In this document: positions 57,115 through 64,000 of the stretch, piece after piece
Position numbering within the stretch: position 1 is the first letter of the stretch
Layout of the letters: every line of letters begins with the position of its first letter
Source of the DNA: Speluncibacter jeojiensis
GTDB lineage: Bacteria > Actinomycetota > Actinomycetes > Mycobacteriales > Mycobacteriaceae
Assembly: GCF_029589495.1 (NCBI RefSeq)
Contig: NZ_JAAIVF010000001.1
Location: 434,001-498,000, forward strand
Reading direction: 5' to 3'
DNA length: 64,000 nucleotides
Program-made: the position numbers and the translations under genes
Notes under the pieces: generated by a model
Told to the model about the DNA's origin: nothing
Database searches by the model: none
Seen by the model: the letters and a program-made list of their open reading frames with translations, nothing else

Positions 57115-57542
57115 CGTGTTGTCTCCTTCACCGCGGCGGACTCTTGCAAACGCCGCGAAGCATTTCGGCCTTTGATCAAACATTTGCTACCAGTTCAATG
57201 AGAGCAAGCTAACATGTAGCAAACATTTGATTCAAGGCCTCGATTCGATGTGAGCATCGTATTGACGCGAATCGGAGTCGTTTCCCCGCAGCGGCTTTCG
57301 AAGCACATGCGGACGACAGCAGTGTCACTTCGATGGCGGCGGGAAATGGCAACCGGGTGATCGTCAGGTTCGCGAGGCTCCCGGTTCCAGGGGGACGACG
57401 CCTCCCACTGTCACCCGCGGTGCGACGCAGCGGCGAGTCCCTGTCCCGCGCGCCGGGACAAAATTCTTCCGCGCCCGATGGACCTCCCGTCGGGTGGAAC
57501 TTCCACTGTGTCGGCCACGACCGGGACGGCACACTCGCGGAA
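57115..57542. other. Divergent regulatory region of the split-transketolase operon
   Basis: The region between the minus-strand transketolase gene and the plus-strand transporter (428 bp) has no supportable gene. Its left part is AT-rich for this genome. TTTGATCAAA (57171-57180) is a perfect palindrome, and CAAACATTTG occurs twice, at 57177-57186 and 57230-57239, both overlapping or flanked by GATCA/GATTC and CTAC/GTAGC. These look like binding sites of a repressor. Confidence 0.5.
57230..57239 (+). promoter_or_regulatory. CAAACATTTG direct repeat, second copy
   Basis: The same ten bases occur at 57177-57186, 53 bases away. The second copy is preceded by GTAG and the first is followed by CTAC, so a longer inverted arrangement also exists. 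A regulator site for the transketolase operon is likely; which protein binds is unknown. Confidence 0.4.
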
Positions 57543-58826
57543 ATGTCGTCTGCATCCGTTTCACACGATGCCCACCCACCGGGACCGAGCGCCTCGGCGC
57601 GATCTCTGCCCGTGTCAATGCTGTGGATGCTGGGTGCATTGTCGGCGATCGGGCCACTGGCCACCGACATGTATCTGCCGGCGCTGCCGCAGGTCGGTGA
57701 CGACCTCGGCGTGTCAGCTTCGGCGGTGCAACTCACGCTCACCGCGTTCATGGTGGGCCTGGCGCTGGGACAGTTGGCGGTCGGTCCGCTCTCGGATGGT
57801 CTCGGCCGCAGGCGGCCCCTGCGCGTCGGTCTCGTACTTCTCGTCGGCGCGGCGGCGATCTGCGCCCTCGCCCCGAGCGGTGCGGTGCTGACCGTTGCGC
57901 GACTGGTGCAGGGGCTGGGCAGTGGTGTCGGCATGGTGATCGCCCGGGCGGTGGTTGCCGATCGGGTCACCGGGCCGCAGGCGGCGCGCACCTTCAGCCT
58001 GTTGACGGTCATTGTCGGAGTCGCGCCGATCGTCGCGCCACTGTTCGGCGGGGCCATCGCGGGGCCGGCAGGGTGGCGCGGTGTGTTCGTCGTCCTCACG
58101 GGCCTGTCCGTGGTGTTGCTGGCCGTGGTGTGGCGGCATGTTCCCGAGACGTTGCCGGCCGGCCGGCGTCACCCGGTCAGCGTCCGGGAGTGCGCACGCA
58201 ACATCGTCGCGGTGGTCTCGGTCCGGCGGTATCGCGGCTACGCGGCGGCGTTCGCACTCACCTATGGCGTGATCTTCGGATACATTTCTGCCTCGCCCTT
58301 CGTCGTTCAGGAGGTCATGGGGTTCTCCCCCACGGCATTCTCGGTGATCTTCACCTGCAACGCGGTCGGGCTCACGTGCGCCAATGCCGTCAACTCGCGA
58401 CTGGTCGGCAGGTACCGACCACGTGCCCTGCTCACCTGGGGCATCGCCGCGGTGAGCACCGTCGCGGCGGTGATGGTCGTTGTCGTCGTCATCGATCCTG
58501 CAGGACGCCGGCCGCTGCTCGTGATCATGTTCGTGCTCGCCGGCGCGACGGGTTTCGTCTTCGGCAACGCGGCCGCGCTCGCGCTCGACCAGGTTCGCGA
58601 CCGCAGCGGCACCGGATCGGCCGTGCTGGGCGCGCTGCAGTTCTCCGTCGGCGCGGTCGTGTCCCCGCTCGTGATCACGGGCACAGCGGCCGGAGCCTTG
58701 CCGATGGCACTGGTGATCTTCACCTGCGCAATGCTCGCGGTACTCGCCCTGGCCGCCACAGGCGGCAAGCGACACGCTGCCCAAGCGGCCACGAAAGCAC
58801 CTGAAGAGGCCCCCGCACCTGAGTGA
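57543..58826 (+). CDS. Bcr/CflA-type MFS exporter
   Basis: The 427-residue protein has about 12 helices and the family signature: LGALSAIGPLATDMYLPALPQVGDDLG at the N-terminus, GLALGQLAVGPLSDGLGRRRPL (MFS motif A near 75) and SGVGMVIARAVVADR (near 123). The Bcr/CflA family exports drugs such as bicyclomycin or small solutes. The ATG at 57543 was chosen because the MFS core begins about 25 residues later; the upstream frame is not conserved in type. It is divergent from the split transketolase operon and converges with the ThDP enzyme gene. Confidence 0.88.
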   Translation: MSSASVSHDAHPPGPSASARSLPVSMLWMLGALSAIGPLATDMYLPALPQVGDDLGVSASAVQLTLTAFMVGLALGQLAVGPLSDGLGRRRPLRVGLVLLVGAAAICALAPSGAVLTVARLVQGLGSGVGMVIARAVVADRVTGPQAARTFSLLTVIVGVAPIVAPLFGGAIAGPAGWRGVFVVLTGLSVVLLAVVWRHVPETLPAGRRHPVSVRECARNIVAVVSVRRYRGYAAAFALTYGVIFGYISASPFVVQEVMGFSPTAFSVIFTCNAVGLTCANAVNSRLVGRYRPRALLTWGIAAVSTVAAVMVVVVVIDPAGRRPLLVIMFVLAGATGFVFGNAAALALDQVRDRSGTGSAVLGALQFSVGAVVSPLVITGTAAGALPMALVIFTCAMLAVLALAATGGKRHAAQAATKAPEEAPAPE

Positions 58827-58997
58827 GTTGGACCAGCGCAGTGACAACGCCGCCGGTCCGGGTCAATGGCCCGGCGTGCCGGCCAGTCCTGCACGCGTTC
58901 GCCGGCAGCGCCCAGACTCACCCGGGCTTGCTCCGTGAGCGGTCCGAGAGCGAGGTCCCGAGGTCGGCCGACACGTCGGCCCGGAGCGGCTGCGGCA

Positions 58998-60689
58998 TCA
59001 ACGGTTCCGTTCGACGGGCTTGGGGAAGTTGTCCGGTACCGGGGACATGTAGGTGTCGGCGCCGTGTGTGGAGATGCGTAGTTCCCTGGATGTGATGAAC
59101 TCGAGGAGCACCGGGTTGCCGGCCTCCGTCTGCCCGATACCCCGACGGAGCGCCGCGGCCACCTCTGACGGGTCGGTGACCCGCTCGGCGTAGGCACCGA
59201 GCGAACGTGCCATGGCGGTGTAGTCACCCGAGATGTTCATCGTGCCGAACTTGCGCTGCGAGAGCCCCATCGCATTGGTCTCCATGGCCATGTACGAATT
59301 GTTGAAGAGAATCGACAGCACCGGGATCCGCTCTCGCACACATGTTTCCAGTTCGAGCCCGGTGAATCCGATCGCCGCGTCCCCCCACAGGTTGACGCAC
59401 AGCTTGTCCGGGTGGGCGAGCTTGGCGCCCATCACCAGCCCGAGCCCGTAGCCGAGCTGGGTCGTCTTACCCCAGCCCAGGTACGTCAGCGGCTCGGTGC
59501 ACTTCCAGAACGGCGAGAGCTGGTCCCGCGGCGACCCGGCGTCATGGGTGATGATCGTCCGGGCCGGATCGGCCGCCTGCATCAGTTCCCAGATCACACG
59601 ATAGGCCGAGATCGGTGTCTCGTCCGACGTGAGTAGCGGCATCCATTCGGCCAGCCACTCCTCGTGTACGGACCGGATCTCCGCCGCCACCGGGGCGTGG
59701 TCGCGAACCTCGTCGACCAGACCATCGACCGCCTCCTGCAGCGCGCCGAGCGTCAGCGCCGCATCGCCGATGAGCGCAACATCGGCCGGCACCCCATTGT
59801 CCAAGTGTGCCGGGTCCAGCGTTGCATGGATGACTTTCTTGCCCTTCGGCATCGCCACGCCGAAGTCCGTGGGCGTGAAACTGCAACCGACCCCGAAGAT
59901 CACATCGGAACGTTCCAGGAAATGGTGGACCGTACGCGGCATCGCCCGGCCACCCGAGCCGAGTGACAGCGGATGATCCTCGGGAAACGCGCTCTTGCCC
60001 TCGAGGCTGGTGGTGACCGGGATCGCGAGCGTCTCCGCGAGCCGCTTCAGTTGCGGCCACGCCTTCGCGTAGTGCACACCCTGCCCCGCGTAGATCACCG
60101 GCCGTTCCGCCCGGACCAGCATGTCCGCGGCTCGGCGGACGTCGATCGGGTCGGGGCCGGACCGCGTCGCCACCACCGGCCGGTAGTCCAGCGGCTCCGT
60201 CACGTCCTCGAACCACATGTCCCGCGGGATCTCCACCACCACAGGCCCGCCACGACCGTTCCGCAGCCGGCTGAACGCCCGGCGGAACACCGCCACGACC
60301 TGATTCGGATCGTTGAGTGGTTCCACCGACTTCGCGATGGTGCGCAGGCTGATCGTGGAGTTGAAGTTCGGCGACACGTGGGCCTCGTCGCGGCGATAGC
60401 CCATGGGGAGCACGAGAATTGGCACGGATTCCCCGAAGGCCTGGGCGACGGCGCCCATGCCGTTCTCGATCCCCGGCCCGTGCTGCGTCGCGTAGACCCC
60501 GATCCGCTCCCCACTGCTGACCCGTGAGATGGCGTCCGCGATGTGCCCCGCCGTGCGTTCCGCGCGGGTGATCACGGGCCGGATCCCGACATCGGCCGCG
60601 TATTCGAAGACGTAGTTGAGCGGATAGCCGGAGATGATGTCAATCCCCTCGGCCTTGAGGATTTCGGCGATCGCCGCACCCAGTTTCAT
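58998..60689 (-). CDS. ThDP-dependent enzyme of the acetolactate synthase/2-oxoacid decarboxylase superfamily
   Basis: The 563-residue protein has an N-terminal pyrimidine domain with the activating Glu in TRAERTAGHIADAI (about residue 44), a central transhydrogenase-like domain, and a C-terminal pyrophosphate domain with GDAAIGFTGLELETCVRERIPVLSILFNN, the GD-x-NN ThDP motif. It resembles benzoylformate or other 2-oxoacid decarboxylases more than biosynthetic acetolactate synthase, because no regulatory subunit gene is adjacent. In the operon it follows an alpha-hydroxy-acid dehydrogenase, which could feed it a 2-oxoacid. The substrate is not proven. Confidence 0.85.
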   Translation of the reverse strand: MKLGAAIAEILKAEGIDIISGYPLNYVFEYAADVGIRPVITRAERTAGHIADAISRVSSGERIGVYATQHGPGIENGMGAVAQAFGESVPILVLPMGYRRDEAHVSPNFNSTISLRTIAKSVEPLNDPNQVVAVFRRAFSRLRNGRGGPVVVEIPRDMWFEDVTEPLDYRPVVATRSGPDPIDVRRAADMLVRAERPVIYAGQGVHYAKAWPQLKRLAETLAIPVTTSLEGKSAFPEDHPLSLGSGGRAMPRTVHHFLERSDVIFGVGCSFTPTDFGVAMPKGKKVIHATLDPAHLDNGVPADVALIGDAALTLGALQEAVDGLVDEVRDHAPVAAEIRSVHEEWLAEWMPLLTSDETPISAYRVIWELMQAADPARTIITHDAGSPRDQLSPFWKCTEPLTYLGWGKTTQLGYGLGLVMGAKLAHPDKLCVNLWGDAAIGFTGLELETCVRERIPVLSILFNNSYMAMETNAMGLSQRKFGTMNISGDYTAMARSLGAYAERVTDPSEVAAALRRGIGQTEAGNPVLLEFITSRELRISTHGADTYMSPVPDNFPKPVERNR

Positions 60690-60742
60690 TTCGCGTACCT
60701 TCTTCTCGATTGTTCACTACCGTCCGGCGACCGGCGGTTAGG

Positions 60743-61136
60743 TCAGGTGGTGACCGCGACCTTGACCCGGCCACGCGCCGGGGCTGCCGCTACGGCGAAC
60801 GCTTCCTGCACGTTGTCCATCGAGAACAGGTCGGTGACGTACGTGCTCTCGAGATCGCGGTGCGCCGCGAGGTACGCCCCCGCACTGATCAACGCTCGGC
60901 CACGATCCCTGGTCACCCCGGATACCAGGGTCAGGTTCTTCCTGAGAAACGTCACCACCGCGCTCGGCCTGCCAGAGCCATGATCGCCGGCCACGGAAGA
61001 GCGGCAGATCACTGCCACAGATCCCGCCCGCGAGCGTACGCAGCAGCAGTTGGCCATCGGCGAGGTCGCCCGGCTGCAGGGTCGGCACCTCGAGACGTTC
61101 GAATCGCTCGGGTGCGGTCAGTACGTGTGCCCACAT
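60743..61136 (-). pseudogene. Internally deleted zinc-type alcohol dehydrogenase
   Basis: The N-terminus MWAHVLTAPERFERLEVP and LRTLAGGICGSDLPLFRG match the catalytic-domain start of medium-chain (Tdh/AdhC-type) dehydrogenases, including the zinc-ligand-bearing GICGSD. After about 50 residues the sequence runs out of frame. In another frame the C-terminus of the same family is seen (SMDNVQEAFAVAAAPARGRVKVAVTT). About 200 middle residues, including the NAD domain, are missing. The junction is near 60,975. It is the third gene of the Rieske operon; loss of this step would change or end the pathway. Confidence 0.75.
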
Positions 61137-61159
61137 GCCTTTTCGTCCCTTCGGTCCCG

Positions 61160-62326
61160 TCAGAGGACGCGTTCGGCGTCATCGCGCTTGGCGAGGTTCG
61201 CCGCGACCTCACGTTCCCAACTGGCCACCGCCCGTGTGGTGTCGATCTCGAACTCGAAACGGCGGGTCATGTCCTCGGCGACGTCCTCGACATCGACATA
61301 GAACTGCTCATACCAGCGGCGCAGCTGATAGACCGGACCGTCCTCCTCGCACAGCAGCGGGTTGTCGATCGGGGCCTTGTTCTTCCAGATCTCGACGTCC
61401 TGAAGAAAGCCCGACTCCACGCCCTCGACGAACTTCTCTGCCATCGCTGCGGATTCGGCCTCGCTCATACCCGGCAGCTTCTTGACGATCGCCCCGTACT
61501 GGAGGACGAAGGAATTGTTGTCGACGGGGTAGTGACTGTTGACCAGAACGGTCTCCACCGTTGCTCCGTTGGCTTCGATCCACAGCCTGTCGATCATGTA
61601 GGACGGGCCGTAGTACGCAGCCTCCGAGCGCAGGTGCGAATTCGGATCGCCGTGCGACGACGGGGACATGACATCCTCCCGGGGGGTGGATTCCATGTAC
61701 TGGGCGGAGATGTGGCCCTCGAAGACGTTCTTGAAAAACCGCGGGAACGACTTGTGGATGTAGAAGAAGTGCGCCATGTCGACGTTGTTGTCGATGATCT
61801 CCCGACAGTGAGATCCGGTGACGGTGAGGGCGTTCCAGGTCCACTGCGTCCACTCGCCGGCCTCGAGTCCCTCGATCTCGGGGATGGTGACCTCCGCCGG
61901 CGGAGTGTTGCCCTGCGGGTCGTGCCAGACGAACAGCTGACCGTTGCGCTCCAGCGTCCGCCAGCCTCGGGTGCGGGCCCGCAGCGGGATGCGACGCGCG
62001 TAGGGGATGCCGGTGCAGCGGCCGTCGCCACCCCAGCGCCAGTCGTGGAACGGGCAGGCCACCGAGTCACCCTTGATCGACCCCTGGCTGAGATCTCCGC
62101 CCATGTGCCGGCAGTACGCGTCGAGGACCTTCAGGTCGCCGCTGCTGTCGGCGAACACGACCAGTTTGGTACCGAATGCGTGGACCGAGTGCGGTGTGCC
62201 GTCCCGGAACGAGTCGGCGATTCCGAGGCAGTGCCAGCCGCGGGCAAAACGGGTGGGCGCCGCCGCGGCCTCGATGCTCCGGATCTCGTCGTCGGAATCG
62301 GTTGTCACAGCAATGTCGAGTGTCAT
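61160..62326 (-). CDS. Rieske oxygenase component, KshA homologue
   Basis: KshA is the oxygenase of 3-ketosteroid 9-alpha-hydroxylase, which with KshB opens the steroid ring B. The 388-residue protein matches M. tuberculosis KshA (Rv3526) along its length, from TRFARGWHCLGIADS through FGTKLVVFADSSGDLKVLD and CPFHDWRWGGDGRC to EEDGPVYQLRRWYEQFYVDV. Rieske ligands are Cys72/His74 and Cys91/His94; mononuclear iron His186 and His191 lie in NNVDMAHFFYIH. No KshB-like reductase is adjacent. The ATG at 62326 follows GGAGAATCAC. It may be one of several KshA paralogues with different steroid preferences. Confidence 0.9.
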   Translation of the reverse strand: MTLDIAVTTDSDDEIRSIEAAAAPTRFARGWHCLGIADSFRDGTPHSVHAFGTKLVVFADSSGDLKVLDAYCRHMGGDLSQGSIKGDSVACPFHDWRWGGDGRCTGIPYARRIPLRARTRGWRTLERNGQLFVWHDPQGNTPPAEVTIPEIEGLEAGEWTQWTWNALTVTGSHCREIIDNNVDMAHFFYIHKSFPRFFKNVFEGHISAQYMESTPREDVMSPSSHGDPNSHLRSEAAYYGPSYMIDRLWIEANGATVETVLVNSHYPVDNNSFVLQYGAIVKKLPGMSEAESAAMAEKFVEGVESGFLQDVEIWKNKAPIDNPLLCEEDGPVYQLRRWYEQFYVDVEDVAEDMTRRFEFEIDTTRAVASWEREVAANLAKRDDAERVL

Positions 62327-62390
62327 GTGATTCTCCATGTGGTGGAAGGGCTGTGGTTGGTTCAGCGGCGCTCATGACGGTCGGCGCGGT

Positions 62391-63584
62391 CTAGGTCGGA
62401 GGCGCCTGGTACACGTGGGTGCGGTCGAGTTCCGCAACACTCGCGACGCCCATCAGGGTGAGTGTGCGCTCGATCTCCTCCCGGAAGATTTCGAGTACGT
62501 GAGCTACGCCGTCCTCGCCGCGGGCAGCCAGGCCGTAAAGGTACGGCCGACCGACCCCCACGGCAGTGGCGCCCAGCGCCAGCGCCTTGACGACGTCACT
62601 TCCGCGCCGAACCCCGCCGTCGAGGTACACGGGTATCCGGCCTGCGATCCGGTCCACCACCGCGGGCAGGGCCTCGAGGGTGGCCCGAGCACCGTCGAGT
62701 TGGCGCCCACCGTGATTCGACACCAGGACGCCGTCGGCTCCGAGTTTCATTGCCGCTTCGGCGTCGTCCGGGTCGAGGATTCCCTTGATGTACAGCGGAC
62801 CCTGCCACCAGTCGCGGATCCGGGCCAGGTCGTCCCACCGCAGATCCGGCCGCATCAGACTCTCCTGTGCCTTCGCCGAGCGGACCGCAGCGGCGGCGCC
62901 GCGCTCGTCGACCAGCATCCGCGAGGAGATCCGTTGCTTCGTCAGGAAGTGGTAGGACCACCGGGCCCGGCGCGCGCCGTCGAGGACACGCAGCGGCGTC
63001 ATCCTGGGCGGTATTCCCATGCCGTACTTACGTTCCCGCTCCCGATTACCGGCGACGGGCACGTCGACGGTGACGAACAGTGCGCGGTAGCCGGCCTGCC
63101 GGGCGCGGCCGATGAACTTCTTCGACAGCGGTTCCCCGGTCGTCGCGCTGGTCCACGGATAGAGCTGGAAGAAGTGATCCTCCGCTGTCGCCTCCGCGAT
63201 CTCCTCGACGGTGTAACTGGAGGCGGTCGAGATCACCGCCCGCGTTCCCGCCCGTTCGGCCGCCCGGGCCGCACCGCGCTCCCCCGTCCAGTGGGTCAGG
63301 CCCGTCATTCCGGTGGGCGACAGGAACACAGGCAGGGAGAGGTCGACACCGCCCACCTTCGTCGACAGGCCGGCGCCCGCGTGTCCGGTGAGAACCCGGC
63401 TCCGCAGTCGCCAGCGATCGAAGGCACTCCTGTTGGCGCGCAGCGTGATTTCGTCCTCGGCGCCGCCGTCGACGAACGCCCACACCATTGTGGGCAGCGC
63501 ACGGCGAGCCCTTTTGCGATAATCCTCGACCGTGATCGGCCGATTGCGCACCGAAAGCGACAAGTCGAACGGGACTGTGGACAT
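62391..63584 (-). CDS. FMN-dependent alpha-hydroxy-acid dehydrogenase/oxidase
   Basis: The 397-residue protein belongs to the lactate dehydrogenase (LldD)/glycolate oxidase/mandelate dehydrogenase family. FMN- and substrate-binding blocks are visible: FLSPTGMTGLTHWTGERGAARAAERAG, YPWTSATTGEPLSKK, and the catalytic SNHGGRQLDGARATLEALPAVVD, where His and Arg hold the alpha-hydroxy acid. It oxidises a 2-hydroxy acid to a 2-oxo acid. The next genes encode the KshA homologue, a broken alcohol dehydrogenase and a ThDP decarboxylase-like enzyme. The MFS gene upstream ends 30 bases before it, so an operon is likely. Confidence 0.9.
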   Translation of the reverse strand: MSTVPFDLSLSVRNRPITVEDYRKRARRALPTMVWAFVDGGAEDEITLRANRSAFDRWRLRSRVLTGHAGAGLSTKVGGVDLSLPVFLSPTGMTGLTHWTGERGAARAAERAGTRAVISTASSYTVEEIAEATAEDHFFQLYPWTSATTGEPLSKKFIGRARQAGYRALFVTVDVPVAGNRERERKYGMGIPPRMTPLRVLDGARRARWSYHFLTKQRISSRMLVDERGAAAAVRSAKAQESLMRPDLRWDDLARIRDWWQGPLYIKGILDPDDAEAAMKLGADGVLVSNHGGRQLDGARATLEALPAVVDRIAGRIPVYLDGGVRRGSDVVKALALGATAVGVGRPYLYGLAARGEDGVAHVLEIFREEIERTLTLMGVASVAELDRTHVYQAPPT

Positions 63585-63614
63585 CAGCCCAGCCTTCCTC
63601 TCATAGGTCGGTTG

Positions 63615-64000
63615 TCAGCACACGGCCGCGGTCTCGGGGCGCGGGTCCTCGTCGCCCTGGCCGGAGACGACGCCGCCGGTGGCCGGCGTGCGTCCGTGGC
63701 GCATCAGCAGCAGGACGACGACGCCGATCGCAGCGGCCACGGCACAGATGAGATACGCGTACCGGAAGCCCTGGGCGGACGGAATCGGCTGCCCGGTCTT
63801 CGGATTGACCATCAGGACGTAGCTGCCGATGAGCACGCCCAGGTAGGCGCTGGAGAGCGCACCGACCACCTGTTCGGCGGTGAACTTCATCGAACTGCTC
63901 ACGGCCTGGGTGTTGGCCGGCACCGCCTCGATGAGCAGGTTGGTCGTGCTCACGTAGTACAGGCCGTTGCCCACGCCGAAGGCGACACCGTAGACGATCA
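63615..64000 (-). CDS. MFS transporter, C-terminal part (partial)
   Basis: The frame is open to the window edge. About 128 residues are visible. They include a helix with YVSTTNLLIEAVPANTQAVSSSMKFTAEQVVGALSSAYLGVLIGSYVL, a loop with NPKTGQPIPSAQGFRY and a final helix (AYLICAVAAAIGVVVLLLMRH), then a cytoplasmic tail. This matches the last helices of a major facilitator protein. Its position at the start of the Rieske operon suggests uptake of the substrate; which sub-family it belongs to cannot be told. Confidence 0.75.
   Translation of the reverse strand, partial: IVYGVAFGVGNGLYYVSTTNLLIEAVPANTQAVSSSMKFTAEQVVGALSSAYLGVLIGSYVLMVNPKTGQPIPSAQGFRYAYLICAVAAAIGVVVLLLMRHGRTPATGGVVSGQGDEDPRPETAAVC

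Overview
The window is very GC-rich, single-chromosome-like DNA from an actinobacterium of the order Mycobacteriales (Mycobacterium/Rhodococcus/Gordonia relatives). Marker genes support this: WhiB3, SigD with its anti-sigma factor RsdA, MfpA, a DnaE2/ImuA'/ImuB mutasome, ChoD, GuaB2 and GuaB3, a WS/DGAT acyltransferase, a two-domain acyl-CoA reductase like M. tuberculosis AcrA1, and a mycothiol-dependent isomerase-family protein. Gene order from about 31.4 to 46.7 kb (guaA, choD, guaB3, guaB2, DUF5319, rsdA, sigD, an Rv3415c-like gene, whiB3, groEL1, groES, tsaD, rimI, tsaB) follows M. tuberculosis as I remember it. Genus cannot be settled by reading alone.

Layout. 0-7.3 kb: the 3' end of metX, a degraded UroD-like fragment, a DUF3017 gene with folD, mfpA, an aldo/keto reductase divergent from an Old Yellow Enzyme homologue, a stand-alone HsdR-N-type nuclease protein and trmL. 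7.4-11.6 kb: a compact three-gene operon (ferredoxin-type reductase, carboxylate/His di-metal protein of the PF10118 type, alpha/beta hydrolase) divergent from a TetR regulator, with two related palindromes between them. 11.7-14.5 kb: two secreted lipases. 14.5-24.6 kb: SOS mutagenesis genes dnaE2 and imuA'-imuB with LexA-type boxes, flanking the acyl-CoA reductase. 24.7-31.4 kb: Ser/Thr kinase, wax ester synthase with an operator-rich promoter, and a PspC-type two-component system divergent from PspC-like membrane proteins.

31.4-46.7 kb is the conserved housekeeping and stress block: purine synthesis, sigma factor with anti-sigma factor, redox-sensing WhiB3, chaperonins under a CIRCE-like operator, and the t6A tRNA-modification genes. 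46.7-51.4 kb holds small membrane/peptide genes, a GT39-like membrane glycosyltransferase whose codon usage changes abruptly in mid-gene, and a membrane-anchored esterase.

51.4-64 kb looks like an accessory catabolic region. One operon encodes a split transketolase, a substrate-binding lipoprotein and an MFS exporter; a divergent Bcr/CflA exporter faces it. A second operon encodes an MFS protein, an FMN alpha-hydroxy-acid dehydrogenase, a close KshA (3-ketosteroid 9-alpha-hydroxylase oxygenase) homologue, a broken alcohol dehydrogenase and a ThDP-dependent decarboxylase-like enzyme. I infer, without proof, that this could be a steroid side-chain pathway: the split transketolase resembles in architecture the DesAB steroid-17,20-desmolase. 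No tRNA, rRNA, CRISPR array or insertion sequence was recognised.
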